From the NCBI GenBank assembly GCA_945903655.1, contig CAMDOY010000273.1, positions 1-5,418 on the forward strand: a stretch of 5,418 nucleotides of DNA, written 5' to 3'. This document shows positions 1 to 5,418 of this stretch, one piece after another. The translations under genes and the position numbers were made by a program. Source of the stretch: Rhizobium sp. Q54. Lineage in GTDB: Bacteria > Pseudomonadota > Alphaproteobacteria > Rhizobiales > Beijerinckiaceae. Below the pieces are notes generated by a model. It did not search any database. It saw nothing but the letters and a program-made list of their open reading frames with translations, and had not been told where the DNA came from. The stretch's first letter is position 1. Each line of letters opens with the position of its first letter.

Positions 1-1
1 T

Positions 2-139
2 GTCGATCTTCAGGCTGCCATCAACCGCTTCGTCGCCGAGCAAAATGAAAACCCAAAACCCTTCCGCTGGACCGCAGATCCCGATAAGATCATCGCCGCT
101 GTCAAAAGAGGGCACCAAGTGTTAGATTCTGTCCACTAG
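2..139 (+). pseudogene. IS630-family transposase, C-terminal fragment (5' part outside window)
   Basis: An open frame enters from the left edge and ends at TAG (137-139), giving 45 residues. It begins VDLQAAINRFVAEQ, continues with PKPFRWTADPDKIIAAVKRG and ends QVLDSVH. This is the typical C-terminal tail of IS630-family DDE transposases, where a D-L-x-x-A-I-x-x-F stretch is followed by KPF-x-WTADPDKIIAAV-x-RG. The catalytic DDE residues lie upstream, outside the window, so it cannot be told whether the full gene is intact. It reads toward the downstream binding-protein gene and stops 61 nt before that gene's ATG, so the right end of the IS must fall in this short gap. I could not define the terminal repeat. 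The family call rests on recalled family motifs rather than a search. Confidence 0.85.
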
Positions 140-200
140 AAAAAGTCCGGAGCAGAGGTCTGAAACAAAAAAACAATGCGGATTCGCAGGGAGATGCAGG

Positions 201-1172
201 ATGCTTAAACAGGTACACTGTCTGGCAGTCGCGCTGAGCGCCGCCTTCACGTTTCCGCTAATCACGCAGCCACGAGCTGCTGATTATCCTGCAGGGCGCG
301 TCACCTTGGTCGTTCCGTTTCCGGCAGGGGGCAGTACGGATCTTGTGGCCCGCCTATTAGCGCAACATCTCAGCATGGTCTGGAAACAGGCCGTGATTGT
401 CGATAACAAACCGGGCGGCAACGCTATGCTTGGCCCGACATTCGTAGCCAAGTCGGCACCGGACGGGTACACATTGCTGATAAGTGCGCCGACCATCGCG
501 ACGGCGCCAGCGACAATGAAAGTAATGCCTATTGATCCGCTCAAAGAGCTCTCGCCAATCTCTCAACTTGTCGAGATGCCGAATGTCGTAACAATCAATA
601 CCGCGCTGCCCTTCAAGACCCTCCGCGAATTAATCGATTATGCGAAGGCTAATCCGGACCAGCTCAACTCAGGTACGTATGCCATGGGATCGTTGCTGAT
701 AAGTTCTCGGTTCAACGCTGCTGCGGGTGTAAAAATGCCGACAGTTGGCTATCGCGGGGAAGCCCTGATGATGGCTGCGACGGCAGCTGGTGAAGTTCAG
801 GTTGGAATTACCACACCAGTGACCGCAATGGAGAATTTGGCGCGAGGTCAAGTCCGTGCGCTAGCCGTTACGTCGGACAAGCGTATGGCTATTTTCAAGG
901 ATGTACCGACCACGGCTGAGGCAGGCCTGCCGGAATTTACCCCCTCTGCCTGGTTCGCATTACTTGCGCCTGCAGGAACACCGATAGAATTGCGCAGGTT
1001 CATTTCGGCCGAGGTCGCAATGTTCGTGAAAAAGGAAGAAGTGGTAGCTAAACTCCAGGGTGCAGGCCTCGTTCCTAAAGCCTCGACCCCTGAGGACTTT
1101 GGTGAATTTCTGGAACGTGAAACGAGATCTGCGATAGAGACTGCGGACACCGTGGGCCTTGAAAAGCAATAG
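201..1172 (+). CDS. TctC/Bug-family tripartite tricarboxylate transporter substrate-binding protein (Bug1)
   Basis: This 323-residue protein has the usual length for the family. A signal peptide is visible: basic start MLKQ, hydrophobic core at about residues 8-21, and a likely cleavage at A26 or A27 (QPRA-A-DYPAG), so the product should be periplasmic. The first family signature, VTLVVPFPAGGSTDLVAR, lies at residues 34-51; D47 is the conserved Asp of the ligand-binding loop. The second, DNKPGGNAMLG followed by VAKSAPDGYTLL, spans residues 68-93. Later family stretches include GYRGEA and LAVTSDKR plus VPTTAEAGLPEF. Family members bind carboxylates or other small organic compounds for TctA/TctB permeases, but none is encoded here and the ligand cannot be predicted. 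The ATG is chosen because AGGGAG (188-193) sits 7 nt upstream. The gene lies just downstream of the IS630 remnant, so any native promoter must be within about 60 nt or have been displaced by the IS. Confidence 0.93.
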   Translation: MLKQVHCLAVALSAAFTFPLITQPRAADYPAGRVTLVVPFPAGGSTDLVARLLAQHLSMVWKQAVIVDNKPGGNAMLGPTFVAKSAPDGYTLLISAPTIATAPATMKVMPIDPLKELSPISQLVEMPNVVTINTALPFKTLRELIDYAKANPDQLNSGTYAMGSLLISSRFNAAAGVKMPTVGYRGEALMMAATAAGEVQVGITTPVTAMENLARGQVRALAVTSDKRMAIFKDVPTTAEAGLPEFTPSAWFALLAPAGTPIELRRFISAEVAMFVKKEEVVAKLQGAGLVPKASTPEDFGEFLERETRSAIETADTVGLEKQ

Positions 1173-1247
1173 GCGTTGAGGGTCAATCTTGCCGCGATGC
1201 TGCTTTGATGATCTTCTGGAGCACGATGGCTTCCACAACGGCTCTCG

Positions 1248-1433
1248 CTACCGCTGCCCTCGGCGACGGTCGATCAGCCCATCCTCTCCGCGCTCCTCAA
1301 AGGCGTCCCGCAAGCAAAGGAAATAGTGTTCGCTGAACCCAAGAAGCTCTCCCGCGTCGACACAACTCAAGCGTCCCGCCCGATGCGAACTGATCGCATC
1401 CAAAACACGCGCCATTCGAACCTCCGGCAACAT
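1248..1433 (-). pseudogene. ISNCY (IS1202-like) transposase, truncated N-terminal fragment
   Basis: On the minus strand, an ATG at 1433-1431 preceded by GGAGGG (1443-1438) opens a 61-codon frame ending at TAG (1250-1248). The product begins MLPEVRMARVLDAI, followed by a helix-turn-helix-like segment (CVDAGELLGFSEHYF then LRDAFEERGEDGL) and IDRRRG. This is the N-terminal DNA-binding region of ISNCY/IS1202-type transposases, whose full proteins are several hundred residues long. In relatives the RRRG segment leads into a V-D-E-x-E-W-V-V stretch and then the DDE core. Here a stop follows RRRGQR and I see no continuation in any frame left of 1248, so the copy is truncated by deletion or rearrangement. 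A GTG at 1466 could extend the frame by 11 codons, but that extension runs through the repeated IS-end motif and the ATG has the better ribosome binding site. No transposition activity is expected. Confidence 0.72.
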
Positions 1434-1450
1434 GCGGCCCTCCGATCCAA

Positions 1451-1485
1451 AAACCGGACAAACCACGTGCTACCTAAACCGGACA
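1451..1485. repeat. Repeated AAACCGGACA motif, probable ISNCY end / transposase binding sites
   Basis: AAACCGGACA occurs at 1451-1460 and again at 1476-1485, the same way round and 25 nt apart. On the minus strand this reads TGTCCGGTTT twice, immediately upstream of the truncated transposase. The outer copy would start the element at about 1485. A repeated motif at the end of an IS, just before its transposase gene, is the expected place for terminal and subterminal transposase binding sites. The assignment to the ISNCY element is inferred from position. I found no matching inverted copy elsewhere in the window, consistent with loss of the other end. Confidence 0.5.
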
Positions 1486-1520
1486 TATCATGTGCTCGCG
1501 ACGTAACTCAGAAAACTCTA

Positions 1521-1549
1521 TTGTCTTCTTCATCTGGCAATGCCATCAT
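1521..1549 (+). promoter_or_regulatory. Weak candidate sigma-70-type promoter upstream of the SDR gene
   Basis: TTGTCT (1521-1526) matches the -35 consensus at four of six bases and is followed 17 nt later by CATCAT (1544-1549), a poor -10 match. The 173-nt gap between the presumed IS end (about 1485) and the SDR ATG must hold the promoter of the SDR-Bug2 unit, unless transcription comes from further upstream. Nothing else in the gap, such as a clear operator palindrome or riboswitch fold, stood out. Confidence 0.18.
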
Positions 1550-1658
1550 ATTTCACTTGGGCGCTGCCTCCTGAAACATCGCCGCAAAATCCTGAAACGG
1601 GTTCGCAGCGAGGAGCAACGGTCCTCACAAAAAGTAGGGTGAGGGGGGTCATTTTGCC

Positions 1659-2477
1659 ATGAGCGGACAAACTGCTGATCTTGACGGCAGGGTCGCGATC
1701 ATAACTGGCGGAAGCGTAGGGCTCGGTCGCTCCATGGCCCTCGCCTTGGCCGCAAGGGGGGCCCGGGTGGCCATCGCCTCGCCGCAAACGGCCCTTCTGC
1801 ACGAGGTTGTTTCAGACATCACGGGGCGTCATGGGGCCGGGCGCGCCATCGCCATTGCAACGGACATCACCAGCAAAAGCCAGTGCGAGGCTCTTGTGGG
1901 ACAAACCATCGAAGCCTTCGGCGATCTCGGCATTCTCATCAACAATGCGAGACGTGAGCAAAGGGGCCCGGGCTTGCCGGCTTATGGCAATAGTCTGCCC
2001 TTTTGGGAATCGGATCCCGATATCTGGGTGCAGGTCGTGAACGTGAACGTTTGCGGCACATTTCTCATGACCCGCGCCGCCGTCCCCCATCTCATGCGAC
2101 GGGGTTGGGGAAGGATCATCAACATTTCCACGTCGCTCGACACGATGCAGGCGAGCAACAACTCGCCGTATGGAGTCACCAAGGCCGCAGTCGACACAGC
2201 GTCCATCATCTGGGCCAAAGACCTTGCTGGAACCGGTGTGACTGTAAACATTCTTCTGCCCGGGGGAATGGTGGATACAGATGGCCTTCGTCCATCAACA
2301 CCTGAGCGACCGACGCTTCATGTGGATGTGATGAACGAGACCCTGCTCTGGTTGCTATCTCCTGCAGCGGACAAAGTGACGGGCGAACGCTTTGTCGGTC
2401 GGCATTGGCGCTCCGACCTGCCGCATGAACAAGCCGTTGCTCTGGCGCGAGAGGCGCCGGTTTTGCGGTCGGCATAA
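1659..2477 (+). CDS. Short-chain dehydrogenase/reductase (SDR), NAD(P)-dependent oxidoreductase
   Basis: This 272-residue cytoplasmic protein has a classical-SDR layout. A Rossmann cofactor motif TGGSVGLG lies at residues 16-23, and D69 (TDI) probably contacts the adenine. The strand-4 motif reads NNAR (95-98) instead of the usual NNAG. N130 (VNVNVCG) is the structural Asn of the catalytic tetrad, Y171 and K175 form YxxxK (YGVTK), and the catalytic Ser lies in NISTS, most likely S159, although strict spacing to Tyr points at T158. After the active site it has VNILLPGGMVDT and a C-terminal FVGRHW segment. It should oxidise an alcohol or reduce a ketone with NAD(P)(H); the substrate is unknown. 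GAGGGGGG (1641-1648) lies 10 nt before the ATG. Bug2 follows after 56 nt on the same strand, suggesting an operon that couples uptake to oxidation or reduction of one compound. Confidence 0.92.
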   Translation: MSGQTADLDGRVAIITGGSVGLGRSMALALAARGARVAIASPQTALLHEVVSDITGRHGAGRAIAIATDITSKSQCEALVGQTIEAFGDLGILINNARREQRGPGLPAYGNSLPFWESDPDIWVQVVNVNVCGTFLMTRAAVPHLMRRGWGRIINISTSLDTMQASNNSPYGVTKAAVDTASIIWAKDLAGTGVTVNILLPGGMVDTDGLRPSTPERPTLHVDVMNETLLWLLSPAADKVTGERFVGRHWRSDLPHEQAVALAREAPVLRSA

Positions 2478-2533
2478 TCGTGGTGGGTCAAGGCATAGGC
2501 ACTAGGCCGTCAAGAAAACAAAGGAAGGTCGAC

Positions 2534-3532
2534 ATGGGCTATAGAGGCAGCAAGGCTTTTGCAATCGTGGCCGGGTTTGTATTTTGCCAGATGTTTGCAT
2601 TTGCAATCACTTCTGGAGCGCCTGCTTTGGCGCAACAATATCCCGCGCGCGCGGTCCGTGTCGTCGTCGCCGCCCCGCCCGGGGGACTGACGGACATTAT
2701 TGCACGTTCGGTTTCGCAATATCTGCACGAAAAGCTGGGCCAGCCCTTCGTGGTCGAAAACATATCCGGGGCCAATAGCGCCATTGGCGCGACGACGGTG
2801 GCTCGTGCGGCACCTGATGGCTATACCTTACTGGTCAATCCCTCGCTGCTTATCATCACGCCCCTGCTGGTGAAGGTTCCGTACGATGTGGTGCTGGATT
2901 TCACGCCTGTCTCCAATCTTGGAACTGTGCCCCTCACGGTGGCGACGCAACCGAATCTGCAGGCCTCGACGCTTCAGGACTTCATCAAGACCGTCAAATC
3001 CAAACCCGAAGAACATTCATGGGCGATTGAAAGCATTGGCGCCGTTGGCCATCTCACTGTGGAGCGGTTGCAGATAGAAAGCGACTTTAAACTGGTGCAA
3101 GTGCCCTACAGGGGGACGGCGCCCGCGCTGCTGGATGTGATGGCGGGACGCGTCAGCGCCATCATAACCCCCGTGCCTAATGTGCTGCAGCAAATTCAGG
3201 CGGGAGCTTTGAAAGCTTTGGCCGTCACCACCAAGGAGCGGGTCACCACATTGCCCAATGTCCCCACCATGGAGGAAAGCGGCTTCCCGGGCTTTGAAAT
3301 CAGTTCATGGTACGGGGTATGGGGCCCGGCGAATATGCCTGCTGAGGTTCTCACCATCCTCAATCGTGAACTCGGGGCAGCCATGAAGACCCCGCAAGTC
3401 ACCAGTCGGCTTGTTGCGCAGGGCTTGCTCCCCGTGGGATCGAATGCGGCGGACTTCAAGCAATTCATCGCGTCGGAGATCCAGAAGTTCGACAAATTGA
3501 TCAAGACCGCAGACATCAGGATCGCCAACTGA
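2534..3532 (+). CDS. TctC/Bug-family tripartite tricarboxylate transporter substrate-binding protein (Bug2)
   Basis: This is 332 residues from the ATG at 2534, chosen because AAGGAAGG (2521-2528) sits 5 nt upstream and a signal peptide follows directly. An in-frame GTG at 2480 would add 18 polar residues in front of the leader and is unlikely. The leader has basic residues near the start (R4, K7), a hydrophobic core at 8-25 and a probable signal peptidase I site ALA-QQ at residues 33/34, giving a periplasmic protein. The two family signatures are VRVVVAAPPGGLTDIIAR (41-58, conserved D54) and EN-x-SGANSAIGATTVA followed by APDGYTLL (75-100). Downstream are VPYRGTAPALLDVMAGRV and LAVTTKER plus VPTMEESGFPGF. 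It differs clearly from Bug1 in sequence, so this is not a recent duplication. The gene probably shares a transcript with the SDR. No TctA/TctB partner is in the window, and the ligand is unknown. Confidence 0.94.
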   Translation: MGYRGSKAFAIVAGFVFCQMFAFAITSGAPALAQQYPARAVRVVVAAPPGGLTDIIARSVSQYLHEKLGQPFVVENISGANSAIGATTVARAAPDGYTLLVNPSLLIITPLLVKVPYDVVLDFTPVSNLGTVPLTVATQPNLQASTLQDFIKTVKSKPEEHSWAIESIGAVGHLTVERLQIESDFKLVQVPYRGTAPALLDVMAGRVSAIITPVPNVLQQIQAGALKALAVTTKERVTTLPNVPTMEESGFPGFEISSWYGVWGPANMPAEVLTILNRELGAAMKTPQVTSRLVAQGLLPVGSNAADFKQFIASEIQKFDKLIKTADIRIAN

Positions 3533-3572
3533 AGCGGACAGCCCATAGCTTACTAACTGGTCTATCTGTGGT

Positions 3573-3591
3573 GCCGGGCCCGATGCTCGGC
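3573..3591 (+). terminator. Hairpin in the Bug2-pseudogene gap, weak terminator candidate
   Basis: GCCGGGC (3573-3579) can pair with GCTCGGC (3585-3591) around a 5-nt CCGAT loop, a 7-bp stem with one G-U pair. It lies 41 nt after the Bug2 stop, where a terminator or an mRNA 3'-end stabiliser might be expected. No T-tract follows (TATCATTAC), so a standard intrinsic terminator is doubtful. Confidence 0.25.
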
Positions 3592-3631
3592 TATCATTAC
3601 GACCTGCAAGCGACCCTAAGGGATGATCACA

Positions 3632-4638
3632 ATGGCTAAACCTCCGCTCGTTCTCCTCCTTGCCCTCTGCATGGTACCTTTGCAGGTCCGGGCTGATGAG
3701 GTTGAGGATTTCTACCGGGGGCGAACGCTCACTGTCATGGTTGGCGTGGGTGCCGGGGGCGAGTTCGACCTCTAAATGCGCTTAGTGGCGCGCCATATTG
3801 GGAAGCACATCCCTGGCAAACCAGGTACCGTCGCGCAGAATATGGTCGGCGCTACCGGCTTGCTGATGGCGAACCATCTCGCCAACGTAGCCCCAAGGGA
3901 CGGCAGCGTCATAGGCCTCGTGCAGAACGGCTTGCCGTCCTATCAGGCTATGGGCATTCACGGCGTCAATTTCGATGCAACCAAATTCAATTGGATTGGT
4001 AGCCTCTCGCCCACAGCGGAAACAATGACCATACACAAGCGCGCCAAACTGACGTCCATTGAAGGGGCCCGCACAAAAGATCTCATCGCGGGGGCCGTAG
4101 GGCGGTCGGGCATCTCCTACACTTTTCCAAAGTTGATGAATAAATTACTGGGGACGCGCTTCAGAATTATCACGGGTTACCAGAGTGTGAACGAGATCAA
4201 TATTGCCATGGAACGAGGTGAAGCGGACGGGCGTAATAGCTCATGGACGAGCTGGAAAGCTTCGAAGCCTGACTGGATCGCCAAAAAGGAAATCAACATC
4301 ATCCTCTATGCAGGTCCAAAGCCGCGTGATCTTGATGGTGTGCCAGCCTTGGAGGAGTTGTTTCAAATAAAAATGACCTTCAACTTGTGCGCTTGGTCAT
4401 CAGCGGTTCCCGTCTTGGGCACCCCTTCGCTACGCCACCGGGTGTGCCTCAAGAGCGCGTTGAGGCTTTACGTGACGCCTTTTCCACGATGGTCAAGGAT
4501 CCTGAGTACCTCAAGGAGGTATTCGCCGCCCGGCTTGAGCCTAACCCAATCAGGGGGGAGGAGCTGCAGAGCACCATCAATGATTTGATCGCTATGCCGC
4601 AGGCGGTGAAGGCCAGAGCTAAAAAATTGGTCGAGTAG
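3632..4638 (+). pseudogene. TctC-like substrate-binding protein pseudogene (in-frame stop plus frameshift)
   Basis: AAGGGA (3618-3623) precedes an ATG at 3632. The first 47 codons give a signal peptide (MAKPPLVLLLALCM, cleavage near VRA-DEV) and the mature start FYRGRTLTVMVGVGAGGEFDL. TAA at 3773-3775 then interrupts codon 48. The same frame resumes at once with MRLVARHIGKHIPGKP, AQNMVGATGLLMANHL and RDGSVIGLV, all typical of this TctC-like family, so the stop replaces a sense codon (one base from CAA). At an A5 run (4369-4373) homology moves to another frame: KNDLQLVRLVISG, then SRLGHPFATPPGVPQERV, ending RAKKLVE at TAG 4636-4638. Restoring one base would give about 335 codons, the normal family length. 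An ATG directly after the TAA could allow restart, but the product would lack its signal peptide and still hit the frameshift. It is therefore best read as a recently decayed third binding protein; sequencing error at the A-run could explain only one of the two lesions. Confidence 0.88.
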
Positions 4639-4723
4639 AAGCCTGCTAACAATCCAGCTAAAGACGCCCGTCTTTCTCAAAACGGTACTATCCCTCGTGA
4701 CGGGCCTCCCGGGGGCTCTGCTG

Positions 4724-4870
4724 ATGAAGTCGCTGCTCTTTAAGCGCGGTGCTGGCGCGGAGGCGGCGGTGTGCAACTTCAGAAGGCAGGTGGGGTATCT
4801 GGCCATAGGGATCGGGGCTGTTTTGGGGGCGGTGATGGTCTATCGCTTGATGATTTCTTGGTTCATGTAG
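4724..4870 (+). CDS. Possible small membrane ORF, 48 residues, unrecognised
   Basis: The ATG at 4724 opens a 48-residue frame ending at TAG 4868-4870. It has a basic, polar first half (FKRGAGAEAAVCNFRRQ) and a hydrophobic second half (GYLAIGIGAVLGAVMVYRLM, residues 24-43) that could form one membrane helix. Third codon positions are mostly G or C, as expected for coding DNA here. The frame stays open upstream to 4589, and an in-frame GTG at 4697 is another possible start. There is no clear ribosome binding site at the ATG and I do not recognise a family. It could be a real small protein, the tail of a degraded gene, or chance. Confidence 0.25.
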   Translation: MKSLLFKRGAGAEAAVCNFRRQVGYLAIGIGAVLGAVMVYRLMISWFM

Positions 4871-5160
4871 GGCCGCCTGATCTTTGGACTGAGGCGTGTG
4901 ACCCGATAGCGATCCTGCTGGTGGGGGATCCGATTTTGCCGCCCTGCAAGATGCCGCCCATCCATATCGAGCTTCCACCTAACTATTACGCTGGAGGGGG
5001 CCGGGAGATGAGGCACGGGTCCCTTGGCCCTATCCCCAGATGAGGCGGAACGCGGTCCTTGGACCACGGCCCCCTAGAACTGGGGTGGGCCTGCTGAGGT
5101 TGGGCTTTAGACAGTGTTATGGCCGGGTGGTGAGCGGCGCTGAAAAGATCTGCTTCCACC
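4871..5160. other. Stretch without a recognisable gene
   Basis: I see no conserved protein motif on either strand here. A 90-residue plus-strand frame (4771-5043) overlaps the possible membrane ORF, starts mid-sequence and is rich in Pro and Gly with no family resemblance. The only local structure is a short inverted repeat, GGTCC-TT-GGACC (5054-5065), extendable by two pairs past a mismatch. The stretch is probably degraded intergenic or mobile-element DNA between the pseudogene and the transposase remnant. Confidence 0.45.
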
Positions 5161-5200
5161 CCTGAAGCGATGCCCCACGTTCAGCGGAATGTGGAACGTG

Positions 5201-5418
5201 TTATAGAGGTTCGTGAAACGGGGGGTGCCCGTCTCCACATATTGCGTGCCGGTCGGTGGCATCCAGCTGCCGTTGACGTCGCCCTTGATAAAGCCAGCAA
5301 GGCTTCCCGCTCGCCATCGGCATACCCACGATCTGTTCGTGGAAGCATTTGGTCCGAATATCGAAATAACGGGGACGGAACATGTCCACCACCCATGCGG
5401 CCTCGGCCTCGTCTGCTG
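5201..5418 (-). pseudogene. ISNCY (IS1202-like) transposase, internal fragment (runs off the right edge, then decays)
   Basis: Reading leftward from the window edge on the minus strand, the frame gives ADEAEAAWVV (5416-5387) and then DMFRPRYFDIRTKCFHEQ to about 5333. ISNCY/IS1202-type transposases carry a very similar stretch after their helix-turn-helix: D-E-x-E-W-V-V-x-x-(F/Y)-R-T-R-Y-F-D-F-x-x-K-H-F-H-E. Resemblance ends near 5324; the frame continues without family features and stops at 5203-5201. In other frames, short stretches down to about 5160 faintly recall later parts of the family, so the copy may be frameshifted rather than cleanly cut, but this is weak. The N-terminal part, if present, lies beyond 5418. 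Same family and same strand as the fragment at 1248-1433. The DDE core is absent, so it is inactive. Confidence 0.6.

Noticed and set aside
960..1238. Minus-strand ORFs opposite the end of Bug1
   Set aside because: Shadow frames of a well-supported plus-strand gene with no motifs of their own.
1326..1574. Plus-strand 82-residue ORF between Bug1 and the SDR
   Set aside because: It runs antisense to the recognisable transposase fragment and through its end repeats; no protein features.
4361..4387. Programmed ribosomal frameshift at ATAAAAATG in the third TctC-like gene
   Set aside because: The heptamer read in frame (A AAA ATG) does not fit the X-XXY-YYZ pattern, and the gene already has an upstream in-frame TAA, so a decayed gene is the simpler reading.
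4688..4978. Minus-strand 96-residue ORF
   Set aside because: Composition rich in His, Pro, Gln and Ser is typical of the antisense of GC-rich DNA; no recognisable domain.
4771..5043. Plus-strand 90-residue ORF
   Set aside because: No family motif, no ribosome binding site, overlaps a more protein-like frame, and has low-complexity Gly/Pro composition.
5054..5065. GGTCC-TT-GGACC inverted repeat as operator or terminator
   Set aside because: Only five pairs around two bases, no T-tract and no adjacent gene; short repeats like this arise by chance in GC-rich DNA.
1..5418. CRISPR array, tRNA/rRNA, riboswitch, retron or toxin-antitoxin pair
   Set aside because: No regularly spaced repeats, no cloverleaf or rRNA signature, no reverse transcriptase motif and no paired small ORFs of a known type were seen on either strand.

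Overview
The window looks like an accessory catabolic or transport island in an alphaproteobacterium, possibly a Bradyrhizobium/Rhizobiales- or sphingomonad-like genome. This is inferred from moderately high GC, periplasmic TctC/Bug-type binding proteins, a short-chain dehydrogenase, and transposase remnants of the IS630 and ISNCY (IS1202-like) kinds common in those genomes. The taxon is an inference from protein style only; no rRNA or other phylogenetic marker is present.

Layout, left to right. (1) 2-139: C-terminal end of an IS630-family transposase, + strand. (2) 201-1172: intact exported TctC/Bug solute-binding protein (Bug1). (3) 1248-1485, minus strand: truncated N-terminal piece of an ISNCY-type transposase, together with a short repeated motif (AAACCGGACA, twice) that probably marks the IS end. 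(4) 1659-2477: intact SDR oxidoreductase. (5) 2534-3532: second intact TctC/Bug protein (Bug2), 56 nt after the SDR and probably co-transcribed with it. (6) 3632-4638: third TctC-like gene, broken by an in-frame TAA and a frameshift in an A5 run. (7) 4639-5160: no recognisable conserved gene; only a possible 48-residue membrane ORF at 4724-4870. (8) 5201-5418, minus strand: another piece of an ISNCY-type transposase, running off the window edge and decaying.

How the genes may work together: TctC/Bug proteins bind carboxylates or other small organic compounds in the periplasm and classically deliver them to a TctA/TctB membrane permease. No TctA or TctB gene is present here, so the binding proteins are orphans within the window. 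The SDR next to Bug2 suggests a small uptake-plus-oxidation/reduction module for an unidentified small organic substrate. The third binding protein has decayed.

The most noteworthy structural point is that same-family transposase fragments in the same orientation flank the SDR-Bug2-pseudogene block. This looks like an eroded composite-type or recombination-mediated insertion. I see no convincing new defence system, CRISPR array, RNA gene or retroelement; most of the window is ordinary accessory metabolism with mobile-element scars.
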